A stretch of DNA of 64,000 bases from Macrostomum hystrix. Lineage: Eukaryota > Platyhelminthes > Macrostomidae. Each line of letters starts with the position of its first letter. The first letter of the stretch is position 1. The translations under genes were made by a program, and so were the position numbers. The DNA is taken from the NCBI GenBank assembly GCA_950097015.1, contig CATNEN010000002.1:6279501-6343500 (forward strand), in the 5' to 3' direction. The notes beneath the pieces were generated by a model. It did no database searches, was not told where the DNA came from, and was given only the letters and a program-made list of their open reading frames with translations. This document shows positions 55,305-64,000 of the stretch, piece by piece.

Positions 55305-56490
55305 TTGATGTCACAGAATTTTTAATACTATCATCTGATGATTGATGACCATGGTGGAGATCAGGAGGGTGCAGGGCCCAGGAGGAAGCCAGTGCCGCCC
55401 TTTTATTGAGGGTGTTTGTGTCGTTGTTCAGTGACTTCCTAAGAACTTACAAAGAAGAACTTAGACATTTTGTCCAGCGTTGAATTGACAATCCTGGAGG
55501 TGGGGCGTGAGCTAGCCCTATAGCTTCTAGCAGAATTGACGCGAATTCTGAGCCTTCTCAGTCCTGACCGGCCTCTTAAATTCATGGATTACTCCTCGAT
55601 AGCCGGTCTGATGCAATGGGCTCTTAAATTTGTTTGCTCTGTGGTCGCGCACTCATCCGCGCATTGGCACGAATAAAATAGTGGTTGGTTTTTTTAACAC
55701 CAATGGGCTGTCTTCAGGGCGAACCTGAAAGCTTCCTAATCAGTGCTTCTGACGTTCTGTATCTATGTGAAGTTGCGCGACCACCAGATAAAAGTAGAGG
55801 AACTTATAATCAGAGAGAGAGTTTGTGAGTTTTCCGTGCTTCTTGGTGCCACTTCAGATGTGGCAGAAGCTCGTGTAGGGTTCGGCTGCACTACGAGATG
55901 ACTCGTCGATGAAGATGGGATCGTCCGCCTAGGCCGATCTACCACGCTCACTGGGCGGCCTGCCAGGAGCTAGACGATGAGCGCAGCGTCGATGATGCGC
56001 CAGGCACTGTCGAGCAGCTCGGCCTCGAGGTCCTGCTCTTCCTTAAAAACGATAACCGCGCGTTGGAGCATGGAGTTGCTGACATTGGAGCCATGGGACT
56101 CCTTGGTTTATGACTGGACGGTAGGAGGCTCGCTCGCCACCCCAGCAGCTGCAGCGGCTCCTGATGTGCTCGCTGGCTGGTGCGCCTTGATGCATTTGAA
56201 ACATTTGATACATCTGAAAGCCTTTTTGGAATCGCCGATAATTTCTTAACCGTGTTTTTTTCTCTTGTTTTTCCCTCAACTTCTCGCCTCAATCCTAATC
56301 TTCGTGCCAGTGATGAACATGTATTCCGCTGACCCTATTTACTCTCAATATCAAATCATTCGTTTCGTTCAAATGTTCGGTTTCATCTTCAAACCAATTT
56401 AAGCTGTCCTGATCGAATATTGTTGAACGCTTTTTATCAATAAAAAATGTCGCTCAATATCGGCAAATAAGCTTCTTGCCAGTGCGAAAT
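55305..56490. other. Unique region with one possible exon-like frame
   Basis: A plus-strand frame at about 55,945-56,109 reads HWAACQELDDERSVDDAPG and continues LGLEVLLFLKNDNRALEHG to a stop. It looks protein-like but has no clear splice sites. Nothing else recognised. Confidence 0.25.
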
Positions 56491-56532
<42 letters not shown>

Positions 56533-56560
56533 TTACTACTACTACTACTACTACTACTTT

Positions 56561-56601
<41 letters not shown>

Positions 56602-56629
56602 TTACTACTACTACTACTACTACTACTTT

Positions 56630-56669
<40 letters not shown>

Positions 56670-56673
56670 GCTG

Positions 56674-56736
<63 letters not shown>

Positions 56737-56737
56737 T

Positions 56738-56782
<45 letters not shown>

Positions 56783-56862
56783 TACTACTACTACTACTTC
56801 TACTACTACTACTACTACTACTACTGCTACTACTACTACTACTACTGCTACTACTACTACTA
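56491..56862 (+). repeat. (CTA)n trinucleotide microsatellite
   Basis: About 124 triplets with CTT, TTT and CTG interruptions. Poly-Leu and poly-Ser frames here are artefacts. Confidence 0.96.
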
Positions 56863-56869
56863 GAAAAAC

Positions 56870-57814
56870 TGGGAGCTAGGTTCTTGCAGAGCAATGTTGG
56901 CTTTCTTTGTCAGCAGGGTCTTCGACAAGACTCGCTGAATATCTTGACGATGCTGCCTCGGTCGGCTCTGGAAGGTCGCAAAGGGCTGAAAATTATTATA
57001 CATGATTTCACGAAACTTTGTCATTCGGTTTGGGAGCTTTGAACTACCCCGTGGTCCAGTGGGTAAATAGTGTGGTCCTTCCACTGTCAAGGAATAGCAC
57101 TTAATTGTACGACAATTTAGAAGGCTCTGAAAAGTGACACGCAAACAACCGTTTGAGCACTCGAGTATAACTTTGTTCGCTTGTTTAGCTTCTTGGTATC
57201 AGGGAACTGCTACTTTTATAGATTTCAAATATATACTAATGTTCGAGTCTCTCTACTCGTTACAGTAGAGTTTTCCGGGCATGATGATTTCAATTCTGAT
57301 ATGTGAGAGATATTTTGCGCTGTCATTCAATTCTGTCCTTGTTTGTAGCTCGTGAACACATTATTATGAAGTTTTACACCTTGCGTTGTTGGTTTTACAT
57401 ATCCTTGTTCTGTTCATACACAATACATGAATACATTATCTTCTGAGCCACGTCATACACAAGTGAATTACCTTGAATAAATGGCGGATCGTTTTAAACA
57501 GAGCAAGTGCAAAACACAGATCTCGCAAAAGATTCTAAAATTAAACCTTTATTTTTTATAACGAGGCTCCACGTTTTCCTGTCCCAGTTTCTTCCCAAAA
57601 CTGCTTTTGCAGCTCGTTCTTCTATTTCAGAAGAACAGGCAATCCATTTTCCTGGAACTAAATCTAAGAAAAACAGCAACGACACTTCGTGTCGAAAGTA
57701 GACACAGTCGACACAACAATAAGTCACAGAATCACTAACATTGACTGTAAAAATATCGAATGGGAAATTAGTGGTGAAGCAAAGCCAGTAAAATGTGCGC
57801 TCAAAAAGTAAGCA
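56870..57814. other. Unique region, no gene seen
   Basis: No supported ORF. At 57,048-57,100, GTGGTCCAGTGGGTAAA plus a TTCCA loop resembles the 5' half of a tRNA-Gly/Glu head, but no B box follows, so at most it is a decayed tRNA or SINE piece. Confidence 0.35.
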
Positions 57815-57826
57815 AGTTTAACCATA

Positions 57827-58175
57827 ATAATAATAATAATGATTGCTGGCTGAATAATATTATTTGTAATGGCACATCCTTTGGTCACTAGACCCCAGCG
57901 AGGAGGCAATTCTGCCCATTTCGCTGACTCCTGAGCACACACGCACACAGATACTGTACGCAGGCACACGCTCACACAGGTGTGTACATCTGCCATGACT
58001 TTCTCATTGTCAGGCAGTGTACACTCTTACTGTGCCTTGGAGGTTGGCCCTCAATGGCGTCAATTGCACGACAAATGGCCCTAAATAAATGTGGCCTCGC
58101 CGTGGAATCGAACTTAGGGACCTTGGTGCGAGAGAGGCAAATGCGTTAACCGCTCAGCCATTCACCCCCCACCCG
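57827..58175 (-). mobile_element. tRNA-derived SINE
   Basis: On the minus strand the head carries an A box TGGCTGAGCGGTTAA and a B box AGTTCGATTCC spaced as in tRNA-Ser/Leu genes (about 58,080-58,170). A roughly 250-bp unrelated body follows, ending in (ATT)n. The flanks AGTTTAACCATA (57815-57826) and AGTTCAACCATA (58176-58187) form a 12-bp TSD with one mismatch. The tRNA stems are degraded, so it is a SINE and not a working tRNA. Confidence 0.8.
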
Positions 58176-58187
58176 AGTTCAACCATA

Positions 58188-58790
58188 GATAGCCATCAGA
58201 GTTGACGATTCAGGGTAAATTATAAATTTACAATAATATCAACAGCGCACACTTCGCATAGCAAGGTTTTGTTGCCGATCCACTATCACAAACCTTAGCC
58301 AGGCCTGTTTATGCAGTTCCTCATATTAGTACCTGACTGCCCCCTGCCCAATGAGCCGAAATCGGCTAGACAGCGGCTAGACTGTCGTCTGGGACTTCGG
58401 TTGAAGTGGGACCAGGTGGCAGTCCCGAGAACAGGAAGAGAAAGAAAGCAGCAAAGGTGGGATAGCTTTGTCTTCGCGTGCGAGTGACGGCCAGACGTAA
58501 AATACGGTGCGTAAAAACACAGTGCACAAACAGAAACGCTACGATCAGCCGATAGGGATAACAGGTGTGGGCCCATACGCATGGGATAATTAAAAATGGA
58601 TCAAGTGGCTCAAGCAGACCCAATGGAAATCTTGACGTGGACTTGAGGAGTACTATAACGAAGCCGTAGGGAAGGCAAGACCGTACCTGATGAATCGACT
58701 GAATGAGACCTGAGAAATTATTCGTTTGAACAAGACCTGACCTCATGACCTCAAGGTGCCTCAAAGAAAGCTGAAAAGAATGCTGCATTT
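58188..58790. other. Unique region, no gene seen
   Basis: Minus-strand frames of about 95-140 codons exist but have no recognisable motif or family resemblance. Left unannotated. Confidence 0.35.
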
Positions 58791-58834
58791 TTAACCGGAG
58801 GAAATGGCTGAAAGATGCCTGAAGTAAATGTTGA

Positions 58835-59030
58835 ATCAGACCTGAGGGAAGGGTTGGACAATGCCTGAAGGAATGCCTGAATGAATGCTGAATCAGACCT
58901 GAGGGAATGGCTGGACAATGCCTGAAGAAATGCTGAATTGGACCTGAGGGAATGGCTGAACAATGCCTGATCGAAATGTTGAATCAGACCTGAGGGAATG
59001 ACTGAACAATGCCTGAAGGAAACGCTGAGT
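58835..59030 (+). repeat. Imperfect tandem repeat (TCAGACCTGAGGGAATGG units)
   Basis: Four degenerate units of about 45-57 bp built from GAATCAGACCTGAGGGAA, TGGCTG.ACAATGCCTGA and AATGCT. Older and more diverged than the other arrays. Confidence 0.75.
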
Positions 59031-59039
59031 GGGACAATT

Positions 59040-60481
59040 AAGTCAGAAATGACAGGTCTATAGGCGTAGCGTAGCGCATGATGACCGAATTTTTGCTGCA
59101 GCAATGCTCAGTCAGAGCTTGAAATAAAATGTCCCCTTCTACTTTCCTAGTGTCAGCCAGGGCTGGCTACTCAGTCTGAGATTCAGATGGCTCCCGTCCC
59201 GGATTTCCCGGCCCAGTTTCCAGCCGCTCTATTTCCCCTGATCCGTGCGCTTGCTTGGTTGTTTGCTCCTAATTTCGGTCACTCAAATCTGTCTGTCTGT
59301 CTTTGCCATTTTGCCAGTCATCAGTGCACGCGTGTTTGTCCGGAAGCAGCAGGGAGGCAAGGCTATTGAATTTCATCAGCCATTCTGCACGCTCATGCGC
59401 ACAGCTACAGGCAGCCGCGTCAGCGATGGCGCAGTGCGCTGATTGTGATGGAGTTCATTGGGAAGGCAAAGCAGACGGATGGGGGGCAGACTGCTGCACC
59501 CAATAGGCAGTCTTTTTCACACACGATCCAAGCGCCTCCTGCCTTCAAGGTGAAGGGGATTTGGGATTTTCGGGACGTCTTATGAAGAAAAGAATTTAAC
59601 TCGGATAGGGGGCCGGTTGGAGGATCCTAGTGGGGTGGGTGAAGTAAAAGTGCAGACTACAGACATGGAATGGCATGCAGAATGTCCTGTCCTGAAGCTT
59701 GGGGTGAGGCTGGGCCAGACAGGGGACAGGTCTGTGGAGAGGTCTATGACTGGGCGGCAGATAATTTTTCGTCTGTACAACAGACAGAGTCAGCCTAGGG
59801 TAGATATATTATTATCGTTTCGGGACGATAAGCGCCGCATATATAACTAATCCATAGTATGGGACACGAGAGGGGGGAGAAAGCAAAGCCGACAGTCACC
59901 GAGACAGGCGAGAAAGGCTGAAATGGGAGGCGGGAGTGAAGCTTTGCCCACCCCCCACCCGCCGGCCCCTGCGCGATCGGCTTTCGTAGAGTGCACGAGC
60001 ACTGAATTTTTGTCAAAGCCGGGGCTGTGCCTGTGTCTGGCCTGGCTGCGGACCGGACGTGTTGAGGTGGTGGGCGCACTTGAACGGTAGGGGGCTGAAG
60101 GTCGCGGCTAACTATTGCGTAGATTGGACTGCGAAAATATTTGCACTTGAATTGTATAGGTGGACATACGACAGTGATGTCCACTTGAAAATATTCACCC
60201 AGTTTGTTCGAGTTCTAAGAAATAAAAAAGATTAACAAGCGTTCAATAAAAACGGCTTTAGGATTAGGCTAGTGATAAGGAATAAAGAGTAAAAAGTTGT
60301 AACTGCAGCTCAACTGCATGATTTAAACTTGAGTTCATGAGTTCATGAAAATTAATCATGAAGGCAACAATATATCACAGTGAATACAGTAAACAATCCA
60401 CAAAATTTATAGCCAGCTATAAAGCAATAAGCTTGCAATCCCCCCAGCTTAGGCCCCGTGTATGCATGTCAGCATAAAAAG
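59040..60481. other. Unique region, no gene seen
   Basis: Several short frames on both strands without motifs. Directly left of the mariner. Confidence 0.4.
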
Positions 60482-60483
60482 TA

Positions 60484-61855
60484 TTCCGGGTGTCTGGAAA
60501 GTCATGAGAAAACTACAAAAGGTTAATTATAAAAACGCACAGAACAGTGAAACTTTACTAATCAGTAATGTAATTTCCCCTGAAGTCAATCACAGCTTGG
60601 CAGTGCTCCACGAGCCGTAGAACCTCGCGTTTCAAGCAGTTTGCATCCAGACCCCTCGCCCACTGCAACGCGGCCTCGCGGACCTCATCGTGGCTGCTGA
60701 ACTCCCGCTTCGAGAAGTCCGATTTTAGCCAATTAAGGAAAAAACGGTCGCATAAATTGAAATCAGGGCTGAAGGGACTCTGAAAAAGCAGTTGAACTCC
60801 ACGAGTCTCCATGTACTGCTGCACAGGCTGGGCCACACGAGGTCGTGCGTTGTCCCACTGCCACAAGACTTCGGACAGATGAATTGGCTGTGATCTGAGG
60901 CTCCGCCATAGGTCACCTGTGTGTCGAACGAATTCAACGATGCGATTGGCATCAACAGTCTGCTTTGGCGCCGTTGACATGATAGAGAATCGCTTGCTTG
61001 GGGTGAAAGCGACTACCAGCATTGTCTTTGGGTCCCCGACTGAGTGTCTCACAACTTGAGGTCGATGGTCGCCTTGATCCAGCCAGCACCGGTTGTTCTG
61101 CCGTTTACCAGTGTTTTTAAGGTACACCCACGCCTCGTCCTCCACCACGTACTTGTTGCAGAAGCTGGTCATGCCCTCGGTATGAAAAATCCGACGTATT
61201 TGCTTGGCACAATTGACGCGAGCAACCTTGTTCTCCTCGGAGAGAACATGCGGGACCCACACGGCAGACACATTGCGAAGTTGCAGGTCTTCAGTCAATA
61301 TTTCATGCACTGTTGATTTCCCAACCTCCATGAAGTCAGCAAGATCTCTGACGCTCACTTTTGGGTCTTCTTTCACGAGATTTCTGCAGGTCTCGATCAG
61401 CTCTGGTGTTCTCGTCGATCTCGGCCGGCCAGTACGGGCAGCTTGGGCCAGTGGGTACGACTCGTCACGGAACCTTGTGTACCATCGGTACACTGACGAC
61501 AGACCAGGCGCCACATCTCCATGCACTTTCAGCAGTTCTCCATGGCAATCAGGAGCAGATATACCAAGCTTATACCTGGTATAAGCATAAGCTTGAAACT
61601 CGTCCATCTCAAAGCAGCAGCAAGGATCAATGAAGAAAAAAGTAACGATAGATATTTGCTTTGCCTCTGCGTTGCAGTGGCCTAGACTTCTAAGTTATAA
61701 CCATCAGCCTTACCCCCAAATTTGAAGCTAGAATCTAGCTCTTTCAGCCATAGACATATATTAAGTCAAGTGTTAGAATGGTACAGTATCTTGTCAATAG
61801 TTTGTGTCTAAGTAGTTAGAATAACACATTCTCATGACTTTCCGGACACCCGAAG
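60484..61855 (-). mobile_element. Intact mariner element (1,372 bp)
   Basis: 27-bp terminal inverted repeats at 60484-60510 and 61829-61855 match at 24 of 27 positions (core GGGTGTCYGGAAAGTCATGA). TA target duplications at 60482-60483 and 61856-61857. One uninterrupted transposase ORF inside. It has all parts needed for a cut-and-paste autonomous element. Confidence 0.95.
60558..61607 (-). CDS. Mariner transposase (DD34D)
   Basis: 349 aa, the usual mariner length. The N-terminal half has two helix-turn-helix regions (GLSSVYRWYTRFRDE; SVRDLADFMEVGKSTVHEIL) that bind the inverted repeats, and the WVPHVL linker signature. Catalytic aspartates: VVEDEAWVY, LWQWDNARPR and FNLCDRFFLNWLKS; the second and third are separated by 34 residues, the mariner hallmark. 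YSPDLAP is changed to FSPDFNL. No frameshift or stop, so likely recently active. Acts in the nucleus. Confidence 0.95.
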   Translation of the reverse strand: MDEFQAYAYTRYKLGISAPDCHGELLKVHGDVAPGLSSVYRWYTRFRDESYPLAQAARTGRPRSTRTPELIETCRNLVKEDPKVSVRDLADFMEVGKSTVHEILTEDLQLRNVSAVWVPHVLSEENKVARVNCAKQIRRIFHTEGMTSFCNKYVVEDEAWVYLKNTGKRQNNRCWLDQGDHRPQVVRHSVGDPKTMLVVAFTPSKRFSIMSTAPKQTVDANRIVEFVRHTGDLWRSLRSQPIHLSEVLWQWDNARPRVAQPVQQYMETRGVQLLFQSPFSPDFNLCDRFFLNWLKSDFSKREFSSHDEVREAALQWARGLDANCLKREVLRLVEHCQAVIDFRGNYITD

Positions 61856-61857
61856 TA

Positions 61858-62280
61858 TTAGACAATATTCTAACGTTAAGGAAATAGCGAGTTCCAAGTC
61901 GGTGTGAACGTTGAACTGTGAACATTATTACTCGAATTAGTTTCGGGAGAGGCCGAGGCGCAGGAGACTCATGAAGGCTCTTTGCGTTTAGCGCCCGAAA
62001 TGCCAGTGAGAAATGCCTGTCGGGCTGGTCTGGAAATCAGTCCAAAACGAGGCCTGTGGCCCCATGCCCGCCTGCGTCTCTCTCTCCGACCTCCAACTGT
62101 CTGATTTCCGCCAGACTGAAGACACTTCAGACAGGGCGCGAGAGTAGGTAGGTAGAATTATTTTTCAAGCTGAGAGTGAGAGGGTGGGGATTGAATGTAC
62201 ACGTATTGTACACTTCAAGCGCTCTAAAAACGTAAACCTGTTCCACCAATGCGAGGGCGCCAGACAGGGGGTTTGGCCCA
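61858..62280. other. Unique region, no gene seen
   Basis: No frame or RNA motif of note. Confidence 0.4.
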
Positions 62281-62298
62281 GTGGGGTGGGTTGTAGCC

Positions 62299-62505
62299 CG
62301 CCACCCCAACGAGCCAGACGGTATTATTTGTGCGACGGATGAAACAAGAAAGGGAGGGCCGCCGCCGGAGAGGGAGGAAATTGTTGCGGATAAAAGAGCG
62401 GACGATACTGCAGGAGCTGCTGACGTTAGCAATTTTACTCTGACAGAGCTGTTTAAGAACTCCAAAGATATCAAGGCTGCACTGTGTCCCGTTTGGCAAG
62501 TTTTG
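62299..62505 (+). other. Candidate exon of an unidentified gene
   Basis: The plus-strand frame reads RHPNEPDGIICATDETRKGG, then an acidic stretch (PPPEREEIVADKRADD) and SNFTLTELFKNSKDIKAALC. It ends at a strong donor, TTTTG|GTGAGT (62506). Composition is protein-like, but no upstream acceptor or partner exon was found. Family unknown. Confidence 0.28.
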
Positions 62506-62519
62506 GTGAGTAATCTGAT

Positions 62520-63318
62520 TTTCAAGGAACATTTTTACGTATATTTTAGTGACTAAGTCGAGTTAAGGGCTTACTATTAACAGGGTTGGACCTGTGTTGG
62601 CTAGAAAAAGAACTAGAAAATTCTCTTCTTCTCTTCAGTGATCCTCCATTGCTGGACATTAAAGTACATTGGAACTTCCCTCTGTATCTTCTTCTGTTGC
62701 CGCGAAATAGAATTAACATAAACACTAGCGCAAGGGTGAATGTTGTTTACTGAACAGCTTGCCATTCTGAATTAGCCATGTCTGCCACTTTGGCCCCTTC
62801 ATCTCAGTAGACAAGTATGTGAAGATTGTGTTAGCTTTAAAACTAACACCAGTACTGCCGTAGTGTAGAGTAACAGACACTTGGGCTATAGATAAATATC
62901 TGTAAACTGCGCGGTGATGCGCGGCTTAAGTTTTCGATTTAAACTTCGATTTTAGCTCCGAATTTCGTAGTCAGATAGAAATTGTTTAGCTGAGACAGTT
63001 GCCATCCTTGTTGAAGACTATCTAGGACCAGGTTTTAAAGTTTTCGCTCGCATTGTAATTATGAATTATCTTTTATGATACATCCTTGTTCCATCGTAAA
63101 CTGATTCGCATATCAAATTCTCTTATCCCTGAGACGATAACTTTGCCACAGCTATAATGGCGCAATATATGTATTGTGCAATGCCGCAAAGGGACTGTCA
63201 CAAGTCTCTGTCTGTAGCTACGCTAAGGCAGGTTGCCGTCTCGGGGAAATGAAATTTGATCACTCGCCATCCCTTACAAATTACTTGTTATTTGTACTTC
63301 TAATGCAAGTGGACCGTG
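62520..63318. other. Unique region, no gene seen
   Basis: A/T-rich, only short frames. Confidence 0.4.
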
Positions 63319-64000
63319 GACACTTCTCATGGGACTGGCCACAGTTCTAATGAGAGTGGACACAATTATAATGGGAGTGGACACAGTTCTGATGGGAGTG
63401 GACACAATTATAATGGGAGTGGACACAGTTCTAATGGGAGTGGACACAATTCTAATGGGAGTGGACACAGTTCTGATGGGAGTGGACACAATTCTAATGG
63501 GAGTGGACACAATTCTAATGGGAGTGGACACAATTCTAATGGGACTGGCCACAGTTCTAATGAGAGTGGACACAATTCTAATGGGAGTGGACACGATTCT
63601 AATGGGAGTGGACACAATTCTAATGGGACTGGCCACAGTTCTAATGAGAGTGGACACAATTCTAATGGGAGTGGACACGATTCTAATGGGAGTGGACACG
63701 ATTCTAATGGGACTGGCCACAGTTCTAATGAAAGTGGACACAATTCTAATGGGAGTGGACACAATTCTAATGGGACTGGCCACAGTTTTAATGAGAGTGG
63801 ACACAATTCTAATGGGAGTGGACACGATTCTAATGGGAGTGGACAAAACTCTAATGGGAGTGGACACGATTCTAATGGGACTGGCCACAGTTCTAATGAG
63901 AGTGGACACAATTCTAATGGGAGTGGACACAGTTCTGATGGGAGTGGACACGATTCTAATGGGAGTGGACAAAACTCTAATGGGAGTGGACACGATTCTA
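63319..64000 (+). repeat. 21-bp VNTR running off the right edge
   Basis: About 32 units of GTGGACACAATTCTAATGGGA. A variant unit with CTGGCCACAGTTCTAATGAGA recurs every three to five units, giving a higher-order pattern. The unit is a multiple of three (frame GHNSNGS, or STPIRIV on the minus strand), so long frames arise by default. Confidence 0.95.

Noticed and set aside
56454-57042. Poly-Leu or poly-Ser protein
   Set aside because: Direct translation of the (CTA)n microsatellite.
57045-57105. tRNA-Gly/Glu-like sequence
   Set aside because: An A-box-like and anticodon-loop-like part is present, but no B box or 3' half follows; at most a decayed fragment.
58295-59104. Overlapping minus-strand frames of 95-140 codons
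   Set aside because: No motif, partly over a degenerate tandem repeat, and no splice or start context.

Overview
The window looks like animal (metazoan) nuclear DNA. It has split genes with GT/AG introns, a secretory signal exon, GPI-anchor tails, several classes of eukaryotic transposon and very abundant minisatellites. The species cannot be fixed from sequence alone. The moderate GC content, the very high tandem-repeat load and the mix of a DIRS-like element, APE-type LINEs and mariner suggest an invertebrate. A repeat-rich flatworm such as a macrostomid is possible, but that is a guess.

The core (1 to about 47,970) is a head-to-tail segmental duplication. Unit 1 runs from the window start to about 18,980, unit 2 from about 18,983 to 40,560, and unit 3 is a shortened copy from about 40,561 to 47,968. 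Each unit begins with a nine-exon gene for a secreted, GPI-anchored protein of seven Ly6/uPAR-like (LU, three-finger type) domains. Copy 1 (880-4758) lacks only its first exon, which lies off the left edge. Copies 2 (19152-22841, 555 aa) and 3 (40730-46981, 567 aa) are complete by hand-built exon models. Almost every exon carries the second half of one LU domain and the first half of the next, with phase 0 junctions. Units 1 and 2 also carry, downstream, a fossil of the GPI-tail exon, a decayed gene-like segment, a (CAGTGA)n satellite, a LINE/mariner chimeric relic, a short broken signal-peptide plus LU paralog, a 47-bp VNTR and a 25-bp VNTR. A third short paralog start lies at 54,531.

Three features of the gene family stand out. 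Differences between paralogs are concentrated at exon ends, which encode the loop between the third and fourth cysteines of each LU domain, and are strongest in the membrane-distal domains. Three introns hold expanded minisatellites whose copy number differs greatly between paralogs. The 51-bp minisatellite in intron 7 repeats the exon 8 splice acceptor together with 17 in-frame codons, with exact 51-bp spacing and no stop in any copy. Together these suggest a diversifying cell-surface receptor or ligand family, which is inference only.

Mobile elements date events within the locus. A full LINE with two intact ORFs (10861-16912) sits inside the 25-bp VNTR of unit 1 only. A complete DIRS-like tyrosine-recombinase retrotransposon with split direct repeats (23490-28150) sits only in unit 2, and units 1 and 3 preserve its empty site. 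Right of the duplication lie a 5'-truncated LINE with an open ORF2 (48566-52197), a tRNA-headed SINE (57827-58175), an intact mariner with TA duplications (60484-61855), several microsatellites, and a 21-bp VNTR that runs off the right edge. No ordinary housekeeping gene was recognised.
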